Positions 1-8,253 of a stretch of 45,835 nucleotides of DNA are shown here, piece by piece. Each line of letters begins with the position of its first letter. The stretch's first letter is position 1. The notes under the pieces are model-generated. The model did not search any database, was not told the origin of the DNA, and saw only the letters and a list, made by a program, of their open reading frames with translations. This DNA is from Deltaproteobacteria bacterium. Lineage in GTDB: Bacteria > Myxococcota_A > Polyangia > JAAYKL01. The translations under genes were made by a program, and so were the position numbers. The stretch is from NCBI GenBank assembly GCA_016936575.1, contig JAFGXQ010000038.1:1-45835 (forward strand), given 5' to 3'.

Positions 1-309
1 GGTGCTGCCTTGCATTTTGCAGGAAGCGGTCGCCGGACAGCAAAAGTGATTTCTCTGGTTCGAAATGATCGCAATACCCCTGAGCATAACTTCATTTTCA
101 TCGTCGACTGCGAACGTTTGAAGTTCAATACTCTTTTGCCAGCTGCACTATATCGAAATAATTTGTCCGAAAACATACAGTTGCTATTTGAATACCTGAC
201 GCAGCTGCTTCCAAAGGCACTGACGCACAAAACACGTGCACCACGAACGTCTAAAGGGTTCCCTCTCTATGAAGATTTTGAAAGTCTGATTCAGTCATGC
301 AACCAATAA
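1..309 (+). CDS. C-terminal part of an unrecognised protein (cut by window edge)
   Basis: The reading frame is open from the first base to a TAA at 307-309, so the gene starts outside the window and only its last 102 codons are seen. A TTG at 10 could serve as a start but has no ribosome-binding site, so a longer protein is more likely. The fragment is mixed alpha/beta in composition with a basic stretch near its end; no catalytic motif or membrane segment is visible and I do not recognise the family. It converges on the minus-strand gene ending at 343, with only 33 bases between the stops. Confidence 0.45.
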   Translation, partial: GAALHFAGSGRRTAKVISLVRNDRNTPEHNFIFIVDCERLKFNTLLPAALYRNNLSENIQLLFEYLTQLLPKALTHKTRAPRTSKGFPLYEDFESLIQSCNQ

Positions 310-342
310 GACAGTATTTGCCCTCTGGAAAAATATTCAGCA

Positions 343-1026
343 TCAACTCTTTCTGCCGTCAATGAAATCATCTACTTCTTTCATGCTGACTTTGCGCTGT
401 AACTCCTGTGCCAACGCGTCGCGCAACTGAACCTTTTTGGTGGAGACTTCCATATCTATGGACTGTCGTTCCTCCGCGATAGCCGAAATTTCATCTTCCA
501 ACTGTTCTATTATCAACTCATTCGACCGTTTGTTTTCCTTCTGCTTGGCCGCTATCTGCCGCTCGACTGCGCGTATATCATTTGATTTGTGATACATCTC
601 TTGTGAAAGCTGCTTGATTTCACGCCGCAGAATTTCAGACGGTCGAGTGGCTCGCTCAATGTTTGCCAATAGAATACCTCTCTGATTACTGGTCAAAGAC
701 ACCTGAGGCAGACCCGCAGTTTCGCCGGATCCTGTTTTCAATTTGATCATTCCCAAGTCAGTAGTTTGCAGTTGCCACACGTCTTTCTCCAGATGTCGCG
801 CATTTAAAATATCAATATGATATCCATTTATCACAACATACTTCACATCCAGCATCTGGCTCTGAGGATCACCGGTCGGCATGGTATCGCCATATTCCAC
901 TTCAAGAGTAAAATCTGATGTGTAGGTTGTATCAAAAACGGTTTCTTTTTTAGTCGCATACATCACGATGAATACAGATAGAACCACAACAGATAGTAAA
1001 ATTGCGGAAGTTGATTTTTTATACAC
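343..1026 (-). CDS. Membrane-anchored coiled-coil protein, unknown function
   Basis: A 227-residue protein. I chose the GTG at 1026 because AAAGGAG lies five bases upstream; an ATG at 1101 in the same frame has no such site and adds a Cys-rich, unlikely N-terminus. After a short basic leader (YKKS) comes one strong hydrophobic segment (about residues 7-24), with no lipobox, so it is either an uncleaved anchor or a signal peptide. A beta-rich middle (about 35-120) is followed by a charged helical region (about 125-210) rich in Glu, Lys, Arg and Gln that looks like a coiled coil. The arrangement suggests an envelope adaptor or structural protein facing the periplasm. No family recognised; function unknown. 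Confidence 0.6.
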   Translation of the reverse strand: MYKKSTSAILLSVVVLSVFIVMYATKKETVFDTTYTSDFTLEVEYGDTMPTGDPQSQMLDVKYVVINGYHIDILNARHLEKDVWQLQTTDLGMIKLKTGSGETAGLPQVSLTSNQRGILLANIERATRPSEILRREIKQLSQEMYHKSNDIRAVERQIAAKQKENKRSNELIIEQLEDEISAIAEERQSIDMEVSTKKVQLRDALAQELQRKVSMKEVDDFIDGRKS

Positions 1027-1163
1027 AAAGACTCCTTTGTCGCAGCAGCATTTGTCAACCAAACAGGTGATAATCGAGTATATAATCGTTTTCCTATGCA
1101 ATTATCATATGCGAATTCAACGATGGGGTCGAGCAGAATTTTTGAGCGTCCGGTGCAGAAGAA

Positions 1164-1378
1164 TCAGAACCTTCCGCCTTCGCTGATTTCAGTGACGATT
1201 GATCCGTTCACGGCAACGGTCCCCCCGTTCAATTCCGCTGTGCCGTCCGTATCGAACGGACCCGATGGCGCCTGGGTGGGACACACCACCTCGATGGTGC
1301 CGCCGCTACTGACATTGCATCCGTTCCAATTAGAAGTAACGAAAATACCCAAAGTAAAAAAAGAATTCTGCTATTCAT
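1164..1378 (-). pseudogene. Broken small exported protein (frameshifted)
   Basis: Starting at ATG 1378, behind an AAGGGAG site, the sequence encodes a typical signal-peptide start (MNSRILFLLWVFSLLLIG). That frame then degenerates into Arg/Pro-rich noise. The downstream coding signal sits in another frame (about 1352-1164) and reads as a Gly/Thr/Val-rich beta segment ending in TGA at 1164. A run of seven T (on the coding strand) just inside the gene is a natural slippage point. The Gly-Gly-Thr-Val-x-Val-Asn-Gly pattern resembles the repeats of beta-helix carbohydrate-binding proteins (Cthe_2159/DUF4353 type); that is a weak inference. It directly abuts the truncated vapC, so an indel or recombination has probably fused two loci here. 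Confidence 0.45.
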
Positions 1379-1399
1379 GTTCACTCCCTTTACTGAAAA

Positions 1400-1495
1400 G
1401 TTCACAGGTTTGCCACATACAGAGTTGGCTTTTTCATGCAACAACGCATCTTTGCGATGCGCGTGCACCAGAATATTCGTATCCAACGCAATCAT
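1400..1495 (-). pseudogene. vapC: Truncated VapC-type PIN-domain toxin
   Basis: ATG 1495 opens with MIALDTNILVHAHRKDALLH, the classic first strand and helix of a PIN-domain ribonuclease, including the first acidic metal ligand (Asp5, in DTN). Intact VapC toxins are about 130-150 residues with three or four conserved acids; here recognisable similarity stops after about 24-27 residues and the frame runs into the signal peptide of the neighbouring broken gene. More than 100 residues, including all later active-site acids, are missing, so it cannot be a working toxin. Its ATG overlaps the TGA of the vapB remnant (ATGA), the usual coupling in vapBC operons. The right-hand limit is exact; the left-hand limit is approximate. 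Confidence 0.7.
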
Positions 1496-1739
1496 CGGGT
1501 AAATGGACCTTCGCGCTGTTCGTCAATCAACGGGTTGATGGTTTCATTGCTGACAGTTGCCCCTTCCGTTTCAACCGGATTCCCCACCGAAGCATCCCGC
1601 AGACAAAAAACCTCTGAAGGCTTGACAAACTTTGCCCCAACGCATCGACAACCAACCGCCGCAATATGGTGTTTCGCTTCGCGGCTTCCTGCTTAGCGCG
1701 CTTGAACAAATGATCTGGCATATCTATGCTGGTTCTCAT
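1492..1739 (-). pseudogene. vapB: Frameshifted VapB-type antitoxin
   Basis: ATG 1739 starts MRTSIDMPDHLFKRAKQEAA, a ribbon-helix-helix DNA-binding N-terminus typical of VapB antitoxins. After about residue 37 the frame turns into Arg/Lys noise and stops at 1527. In a neighbouring frame from about 1630 to 1492 the expected VapB tail is readable, containing LRDASVGN (family consensus is close to RLRDASVGG) and ending ...EGPFTR with a TGA that overlaps the vapC ATG. One indel near 1625-1635 therefore splits the gene. RHH antitoxins normally repress their own promoter and neutralise the PIN toxin; with vapC also truncated, the whole module is dead. Confidence 0.7.
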
Positions 1740-1774
1740 GCATAAATATGTATCACATCACAAAGCAATCGTTT

Positions 1775-3370
1775 TCAATTCGCGGGTAGTCCCGTCACCG
1801 GGTTGGTGTGATTATGGGCGGGTTCGCCGTGGTGACCCGACATTTTGGCCAGGGTGTTTTCGAGGGCGAAGACTAGTTCTTTTTCGTTAGAAAGCTCTTC
1901 GTCGGTGTTGTATCGGAACAGAGATGCCAAATTTTTTATCACCCGATAGGCGGCTGCCTGATCATTTTTTTCATGATGCAGAGATGCCGCTTTCCGAATC
2001 GAGGTAATCTGATTCACCAATAGCAGCCCCCGCGACAATCCCGACGAAATGGCCGACGGCTTGGCCAGACGGAACACCACTTGCGACTGATATTTCTTCT
2101 GGTCAGTGCCCGTGTAGGTAACTTGCACACGGCCGATATCATTGCCCGGTGTGGCGCTGTTTCGCGGCAGTCCCAGCCGGCTGTCGGACTCAAACGCCAC
2201 ATAGATTGCCCCCTTCTTGGTGCTGAGGAACAGGGTTTCCACTTCGAGTTCAATTTCGCCGTTCTTTCCCCAGATGAGCAGTTCGCCGGGAACCCCGTAC
2301 ACCCCGGCGATTTTCATGCCCCGGGTGGGCGCCACTACCAGCTTCATGTTGTACGCCATCTCAGTAACCATGGTATCCAGCTCTTCGGTGAATACTTTTT
2401 TCATTTCATCAACTGAAGGAAAAAAGAACAGGTTGCCCCCGCGCACACTCGAAATTTTGGTGGCGAGCTCTGCCCCGAAATGAACGCCCACCCCAATCGT
2501 GGTCATGCCGATGCCTTTTCGAGAATTGGCGCGTGCCATCCCCATGAAACTGCCCGCATCGGTGGCGCCCACATTGGGACGCTCGTCAGTGAAGAGCATC
2601 ACCCGGGTCGACCCGGCAAACGATTTTGCGCTCTGCTGCGCCACTTCGAATCCCTTTTTCAGACCCTCCTCCATGTATGTCGAACCGGAACTGTACAGTT
2701 GCTCAATTCCTTTGCGAATCGCCGCCGTATGATTTCCGGCGGTGGGCTGCAGCACCACCTGCACCCCATCGGCGTATCGAACAATGGAAAGGCGATCATC
2801 TTTGCCGAGTTGCGCGGCCACCTGCATCAGACTCGCACGAACGGTCATCAACGGTTCTCCCCCCATCGACCCCGATGTATCCACCACAGCCACCAAATTC
2901 AGGGGCGCGCGCTTCCAGGTGGCCGCGTTCAAATTCGATGAGAACCCGAGCTGCGCCAGATATTTCACCTCCGGCTGCACCAGAATATTGGCCGTGGTGG
3001 TCTGCCCAGACACACAAATGGTCTGCCGACAAATGACATCGTCAATCGGCAAATCGTGTTCTGAAAATAGTCCCTCCGGTGTGAGGGTATTCGGATGGGG
3101 TACGCTGCCGCTTGCGACCTGATCGCGAAACACCGAAATATCCTGCGCACCGCCGGGGGTCACCCCCATATCCATCTCGGCCATCAGTGCAGACGGTACC
3201 GGCATTCGCATTTTCATTTTTGGAGATACCCGCAAATCCAGCGACTCCATGCCGCCCAACGGGTCCGCCGAAGAATCGTCATCGTCGTCACCGGCCATTG
3301 CAGCCGTGGTCACCAGCCATATTCCAGCGCACAGCAGCGCCCATAGGAAACGTGTATTTGCATCCCTCAT
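1775..3370 (-). CDS. Exported von Willebrand factor A (VWA) domain protein
   Basis: A 531-residue protein from ATG 3370, chosen over the in-frame ATG at 3385 because AAGGAG sits just upstream of 3370. It has a signal peptide ending at AMA near residue 26, then a run of five Asp and a short acidic spacer. Residues about 75-110 resemble the short N-terminal region found ahead of the VWA domain in YfbK-like proteins. The VWA domain follows (about 155-335) with the metal-ion-dependent adhesion site DTSGSM at 164-169, later Thr and Asp ligands (FTDERPN), then a beta-rich C-terminal domain. Such proteins bind ligands or partners through a divalent metal in the periplasm or on the surface; the partner is not known. 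It stands alone, with long non-coding DNA upstream. Confidence 0.85.
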   Translation of the reverse strand: MRDANTRFLWALLCAGIWLVTTAAMAGDDDDDSSADPLGGMESLDLRVSPKMKMRMPVPSALMAEMDMGVTPGGAQDISVFRDQVASGSVPHPNTLTPEGLFSEHDLPIDDVICRQTICVSGQTTTANILVQPEVKYLAQLGFSSNLNAATWKRAPLNLVAVVDTSGSMGGEPLMTVRASLMQVAAQLGKDDRLSIVRYADGVQVVLQPTAGNHTAAIRKGIEQLYSSGSTYMEEGLKKGFEVAQQSAKSFAGSTRVMLFTDERPNVGATDAGSFMGMARANSRKGIGMTTIGVGVHFGAELATKISSVRGGNLFFFPSVDEMKKVFTEELDTMVTEMAYNMKLVVAPTRGMKIAGVYGVPGELLIWGKNGEIELEVETLFLSTKKGAIYVAFESDSRLGLPRNSATPGNDIGRVQVTYTGTDQKKYQSQVVFRLAKPSAISSGLSRGLLLVNQITSIRKAASLHHEKNDQAAAYRVIKNLASLFRYNTDEELSNEKELVFALENTLAKMSGHHGEPAHNHTNPVTGLPAN

Positions 3371-3858
3371 TTTCGACTCCTTCATGTATCGTATAGAAGT
3401 CTCCCACCGCCGGGAGATTGAAGATACAGACGCAGCATCGCACCGAAAGATCTTTCAAGAAAAACAGTTTCGCCCTCAGGCGGCTGCAGTGATTCTCGCT
3501 CAGTCAGATGACAATATCTTTTTCTACGTCTCTCATCGCGCAGAGGTATTCCGAATCAAAATGACACCGCCGTCGGGGCGGCGACCCCCTGAAACTTTTC
3601 GCTGTTGCTGTTCTCGGTTTCCCACTTGGGAAAGACCACCCGATAATACTCGGTTCCGTGGATTCTATGTTTCAGCAGGGCGAACCAAAAGATTGGAAGC
3701 CATGGGAACATTTGGCTCAAAGACGAACACTCGTTCAAAATACTGAAAAAGCTGACTGCTAAGCAGATCTGTACGGCATCACCATGGGCCAAACGAATAA
3801 TCGATGAGTTGATGAAATTCTAAATACGCGCCAGCAAAAGGATTCTTTTTGAAAACAG
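3371..3858. other. Intergenic stretch with possible decayed coding sequence
   Basis: About 490 bases without a convincing intact gene, between two minus-strand genes. On the plus strand, frames around 3590-3823 show protein-like composition in short overlapping pieces: one ends at TAA 3757-3759, and another of roughly 50 codons ends ...RIIDELMKF at TAA 3821-3823. Neither has a start codon with a ribosome-binding site. This looks like the worn tail of a lost plus-strand gene. No RNA gene or strong terminator was seen. Confidence 0.3.
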
Positions 3859-5496
3859 CTATTCGACGCGCAGTTCCATCTCGGGAATCACTGCAATCGT
3901 CGCGTCGGAAAAGGTGGACGCAAACCAGACCGCGCCGCCCGGCTGGTCGGCGAACGCGGTGAAATAACCGGTCACCGTACCTATATGACTATTGTCTGCA
4001 TCGTACAGATCAACTTCCACGGCATCGCCCGACGGTGCTTTTGGCAGGGCGATTTCGATACCGAACGAACCGGTTCCGTCCATGGCTATCAGGATTTGTC
4101 GCCAGATGGTGGGCGGCGCTTTGGGTGTTGGTGTCAAATATCGGAAGGCCGCATTCACCGCCGTGATAGTATCAAACAGCGCGCTGTAGGTATAGGCGCT
4201 CACCCATTGTGGATAATCATATCCCATAAAATCAAAGTACTGGTCTGCAATGAAGAGCTGCTCCTGCCGGGTTCCATACCCCAACACATCGAGGGTGCCG
4301 TCGCTCACCGGATAACTGGAATCCACATAGTCGGCCCCGCCTGAAGGGGAATGCAGCCGTCCATGAGCATGCCCAAGCTCGTGGGCCACAGTGACCGGAG
4401 TATCCGGATCTTCATATCCGAGCGCGATACTCGCCCGAAGATAGCTGTCACCGATAGCGGTCACCTGCCAGCTCAGACCGGTCACACAGGCATAGTTGCA
4501 GAATGAATTTTCAGGATCATTCCAATCGTAAAATTTTTCCATCGGGCAAAACAGCCCCATATAATACACATCGCCGTCCACGCCGTCTGTTGCTCTGCGG
4601 TTGGTCACCTCGTTGAGCAATGTCTCCCATCCGTTCCCGTCCGCATCCAATGCGCCGGACCAATCCATCGGATACGCCGACACTTCGAGCGACAGCTCAC
4701 TGATTGGATACAACGTGTGCAGGGCGTTTTCGATACTCGCCAAAGCGGAATCCGTGGTTTCAGGCAGACGCCCGGATCCGTCGCTCAGCCAGCGAATGGG
4801 CAGAATCACCACACGCAGCGGACCGCCCGTCACCTGAAGGGTCATGGCGGATTCGCCGCTGGTTGGCCACCGGGTCGCATCTTCGGTACCCACCGACACC
4901 CGTTCCTCCGCATCAAGCAGCTCCACCGTGTAGCGGGTTCCCACCAGCATCGCTGCCGCCGGAATGTCTATATTGATGGTACTGGACAGACTGTTCTCAG
5001 ACGAACTTCCGCTGATATTTGCAGACGCCTCATACACATCGGTGTCGCCGCTTCCGGCAGTTAACGTGACACGTGCGATGATATTCTGATTCTGCCATTG
5101 GGTATCGGTAGCCACATATATGCGCATCATGGCGTCACGCCCCGCAACAACGGGCACATTCGATGACACGGTCTGTCGGCTTCGCACCAATTGAACCTGT
5201 ACCGACTGAAACAAATCAATATCCTGAATGGAAATATGCTCCAGCACTGTGGTTTCCACATCGGTGTCGCCGTCCGCATCGCTGTCGCTATCGCCGTCCG
5301 CATCGCCGTCGCTATCGCTATCCGCATCACTGTCGCTATCGCTATCCGCATCGCCGTCAGTCGACGGAGTGGAATCGGTATCGGTATTCGCAAACGACTT
5401 GGGACTTTTTTTATCATCTGAACAAGCAGCCATTCCGAGCGTCAACAGCACCGCCAAAAGTGCGCCGATCGCTTGTTTCCATATCGTGTGATTCAT
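3859..5496 (-). CDS. Lipoprotein with metzincin-like zinc metalloprotease domain
   Basis: A 545-residue protein. The leader ends in a lipobox (GMAAC, Cys25), so it should be lipid-anchored. Residues about 38-80 form a flexible acidic linker of Asp-Ser/Asp-Ala/Asp-Gly repeats. A beta-rich region (about 85-225) precedes the catalytic domain. This carries HELGHAHGRLH at 372-382, matching the HExxHxxGxxH zinc motif of metzincins (His372, Glu373, His376, His382), and about 40 residues later DFMGYDYPQW, whose Met424 fits the Met-turn. A C-terminal beta segment closes it. Likely role: a surface or periplasmic endopeptidase; the substrate is unknown. A promoter would lie in the AT-rich 5497-5733 gap. 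The family assignment rests on motifs only. Confidence 0.8.
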   Translation of the reverse strand: MNHTIWKQAIGALLAVLLTLGMAACSDDKKSPKSFANTDTDSTPSTDGDADSDSDSDADSDSDGDADGDSDSDADGDTDVETTVLEHISIQDIDLFQSVQVQLVRSRQTVSSNVPVVAGRDAMMRIYVATDTQWQNQNIIARVTLTAGSGDTDVYEASANISGSSSENSLSSTINIDIPAAAMLVGTRYTVELLDAEERVSVGTEDATRWPTSGESAMTLQVTGGPLRVVILPIRWLSDGSGRLPETTDSALASIENALHTLYPISELSLEVSAYPMDWSGALDADGNGWETLLNEVTNRRATDGVDGDVYYMGLFCPMEKFYDWNDPENSFCNYACVTGLSWQVTAIGDSYLRASIALGYEDPDTPVTVAHELGHAHGRLHSPSGGADYVDSSYPVSDGTLDVLGYGTRQEQLFIADQYFDFMGYDYPQWVSAYTYSALFDTITAVNAAFRYLTPTPKAPPTIWRQILIAMDGTGSFGIEIALPKAPSGDAVEVDLYDADNSHIGTVTGYFTAFADQPGGAVWFASTFSDATIAVIPEMELRVE

Positions 5497-5733
5497 GCAA
5501 ATTTCCTTCTTAGGGCGGTTGCAACCATTGCCCCCAACGACAAAACGTGCTCTTTATTGTGACATGAATATGAGGGGTACACCATCAATAACGGTACAGA
5601 GGACACTTATTGCGCATGAACCAAGCAAAATGTGCCTCAACAGCAGCACACCGTGTTGAATAAAAATCAGAACCATTTCTGAAATATATTTTTCGAAGAA
5701 TTGTTATCTGCGGTATTCATGTAAGGGAATGAT

Positions 5734-6863
5734 GTGGCGATAAATACATTAAAAAAAATAGGATGCGCATTCTTCGTCTCAACGATTGTGTGTGGATGCA
5801 CCAAGCATCTGCCGCTCGAATGGGAACCCTGTGAGACATCTGCGCAAACCGCTTCAGCTGATGTAACCTGTCGGGTCTACCCCATCGACGCCGAGGGAAA
5901 GACTCGAAATATTTATGTGAAGCGACTCACACCGGATGCAAAGGTTCATACTCAGCTGTGGCTGTTTATGGGCGGTGTGGGGGAACCCGGGACAGAAGCG
6001 CTCGATCCGATGCTGGCACTTCTCCATCAAGTGTTGCCCCATACCGAAATCTTTACCTTCGATGCCTATGGCACCGGCCGTTCCGATTATCTGACGTGCC
6101 CCTCTTTCCAAACTCGCTTTACAGAATCCGGCACGTTGTGTCCGGACATTGCAGCGGTCTGAACCTGAATCGGGAGCAGTTGGCCGAGACGTTCAAACAA
6201 ATGCTGTACTATTCGCCCCTCCATGCCACTATTCCTGCGTTTATCTACCGCCTGCAGCGATGCAGTGAATCTGACCGGGAAATACTGGAACCCTTTATCG
6301 CACGCCCTCCCAACGGGACAGACAAAACGAGCATCGGGCAACCCAAGTTCTATTCGTGGGTATGCAATGAAAGCTATTGGCAACCCGAAGCGGAAAACGA
6401 ACAGATGGACGATTTTCTCGAACAGGTAACCGGGCACACCCAATTTGCGGGAGATTGGGCAAAAGAGATGAACGCCTGGTGCGACCAGTTGCCGTCCTAT
6501 CACGACGTCGACGCGGAACGATTTCCCCAGACAGACGTTCCCCTTCTAATCATGCAAGGGGCACTTGACCCAGCCACGCCGGCTTCCTATGCCCGCGCCT
6601 GGCAATCCATTGTGAACGGGCCGCACCAGCACTACGTGGAGTTTCCCTACGGCGCCCACAATATCACACTCGGCACGCCGTATCTGAACAACAACACCAT
6701 AACCGACTGCGGGCTTCAACTATTCGTGAATTTTGTACAATCCCCTGCGGCCCCCCTGGATACCAGCTGCGTGAACGCCACCCTCCCCCCCGATTTTTCA
6801 GGCGAACGCTTTTCAACCCAGCACCTCGGCATCAAAGACCTGTGGGGAATGGATGAGCGGTAG
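5734..6863 (+). pseudogene. Broken TAP-like alpha/beta hydrolase lipoprotein
   Basis: The 5' part from GTG 5734 (AGGGAA upstream) encodes a lipoprotein-type leader and the start of an alpha/beta hydrolase, through FMGGVGEPG and DAYGTGRS, to a TGA at 6160-6162. The 3' part, in another frame from about 6165 to 6863, encodes the cap and the C-terminal TAP-like domain with MQGALDPATP (acid Asp) and the GAHN histidine. Between ...LCPDI and LNREQL a normal family member has well over 100 residues including the GxSxG nucleophile elbow. Those residues are absent, and the frame changes at the junction. A deletion has removed the catalytic serine, so neither half should hydrolyse anything. Intact relatives act on peptides or esters in the envelope. 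Confidence 0.75.
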
Positions 6864-6881
6864 TTCCCAAAATAATATCGA

Positions 6882-7706
6882 CTACAGAAACAAAATGGTG
6901 GCGACCCCCACGGTTGCCACATAGGGCGCGAACAGCCAGAGGCGGCCCGCTTTGACCAGACGAATCAACAATACCAATGCCCCCAGTCCGCACAGAAACG
7001 CCGCCGCAACGCCGCCGGCAATAGAACCCAACGCATCGCTTGCGGCCAGCTGGTCCACATCAAGCTCCAGAATCGCCGCCCCCAGGATGGCTGGAATGGA
7101 AAGCAGAAACGAAAACCGAGCGGCCTGTTCGCGATTCATCCCAAGCAGCAACGCCACCGCGATAGTGGTTCCGGAGCGGGATATACCCGGCATCACCGCA
7201 AATCCCTGTGCGATTCCGATGACCAGCGCCGTTTTAAAACTGAGCGATATTTCTTTTTCTTTACCGAACTTGCTGGCCACCAAAATGGCGGCGCAACACA
7301 AAAACGAAACGCCCAGAAACAGCGGTGTGACCGAAACGGTCTTGGCCAACTCTGTTTTGTCAAACACCACGCCGATGACGCCGGTGGGAATGGTTGCCAC
7401 AAAAAGCAACGCCAGCAGGTTCGCCGGTTCATCGCTTCGAACCGTATCGAGAAACCGCCCCTCGGGAACCGCCATCGCCATATTTTTTACGCCCACAAAC
7501 AAACTCCACACCTCTTTGCGATACACCGCAATCACCGCAACCAACGTCGCCAAATGCAGCAAAATTTCCAGCAGCAGGGGCTGATTTTTCAGCGACTCAA
7601 TGGTGAACAGCAGTTGACCGGCCGCCAGATGCCCGGACGAGGATACGGGTAAGAACTCCGTTGCCCCCTGAATCGCACCAAGCAATGCAATATATAGCGA
7701 CTCCAT
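6882..7706 (-). CDS. uppP: Undecaprenyl-diphosphate phosphatase UppP/BacA
   Basis: A 274-residue polytopic inner-membrane protein of normal family length. It dephosphorylates undecaprenyl diphosphate to recycle the lipid carrier for peptidoglycan and other surface glycans; extra copies give bacitracin resistance in known bacteria. Both family signatures are present: EFLPVSSSGH at 17-26 and PGISRSGTT at 173-181. About seven or eight hydrophobic helices are visible. It is the last gene of a six-gene minus-strand operon; its ATG overlaps by one base the TAA of the upstream thioredoxin gene, so the two are translationally coupled. It ends 18 bases from the converging broken hydrolase, with no obvious terminator hairpin between them. 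Confidence 0.95.
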   Translation of the reverse strand: MESLYIALLGAIQGATEFLPVSSSGHLAAGQLLFTIESLKNQPLLLEILLHLATLVAVIAVYRKEVWSLFVGVKNMAMAVPEGRFLDTVRSDEPANLLALLFVATIPTGVIGVVFDKTELAKTVSVTPLFLGVSFLCCAAILVASKFGKEKEISLSFKTALVIGIAQGFAVMPGISRSGTTIAVALLLGMNREQAARFSFLLSIPAILGAAILELDVDQLAASDALGSIAGGVAAAFLCGLGALVLLIRLVKAGRLWLFAPYVATVGVATILFL

Positions 7707-8251
7707 TACCGCCCCACTTCCTCGGCAATCACCTGAAGCAACGACTGCTCTTCCCAGAATCCTTCGTGGGAGGCCGCAATCACGCCGTCTCGATCAACCA
7801 CAAAGAGGGTCGGCAACCGGCTCACATTGTATGCGGTCGCTGCAATCCCCCGAAGATCGGCAACCACCGCGTAGGTCATTTTTCGGGCAGTGGCAAACCG
7901 CTGAAGCTGCGCCGGGGTTTCTCCCCCGACCGCCACACCGACGACCGTCACGTCATTGGGAAACCGCTGCTGCAGGCGCTGCAGTACCGGAATCTGCATC
8001 AGACACGGGGGGCAGCTGGTGCTCCAGAAATCAAGTATCACCACTTTGCCGCGCAACCCCTCCATCGACACCGCATCCTGGGCGCCGTTCACGCGCGACA
8101 ATTTCCACGCGGGCGCAACCGTTCCGGATTTTAAGGGACCATCCTGCAGCAGATAGCTACCCAGTACAAACAAACCCACCACCGCGACTGCCACGGCGAT
8201 TCGGGACATGGGAATTTTACGTTGAGAAGAAGAATGCGTTGGTTGGGTCAT
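7706..8251 (-). CDS. TlpA/ResA-like membrane-anchored thioredoxin
   Basis: A 181-residue protein with one N-terminal membrane anchor (about residues 16-33) and a thioredoxin fold on the outer face of the inner membrane. The active site is WSTSCPPC (Cys80 and Cys83). The GKVVILDFW strand before it and the LPTLFVVDRDG cis-proline loop after it are standard for AhpC/TSA-Redoxin members of the TlpA group. Likely role: thiol-disulfide exchange on exported proteins, such as cytochrome c maturation or repair of misoxidised envelope proteins; the client cannot be read from the sequence. It lies 2 bases after the histidine kinase stop and overlaps uppP, so it belongs to the operon. Confidence 0.88.
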   Translation of the reverse strand: MTQPTHSSSQRKIPMSRIAVAVAVVGLFVLGSYLLQDGPLKSGTVAPAWKLSRVNGAQDAVSMEGLRGKVVILDFWSTSCPPCLMQIPVLQRLQQRFPNDVTVVGVAVGGETPAQLQRFATARKMTYAVVADLRGIAATAYNVSRLPTLFVVDRDGVIAASHEGFWEEQSLLQVIAEEVGR

Positions 8252-8253
8252 CT

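Noticed and set aside
1096..1617. Plus-strand ORF over the vapBC region
   Set aside because: The minus strand carries recognisable VapB and VapC sequence; the plus-strand product is compositionally poor.
3249..3746. Plus-strand ORF of 165 codons
   Set aside because: Its first third is antisense to the VWA signal peptide and the rest is Arg/Pro-rich; no start signal.
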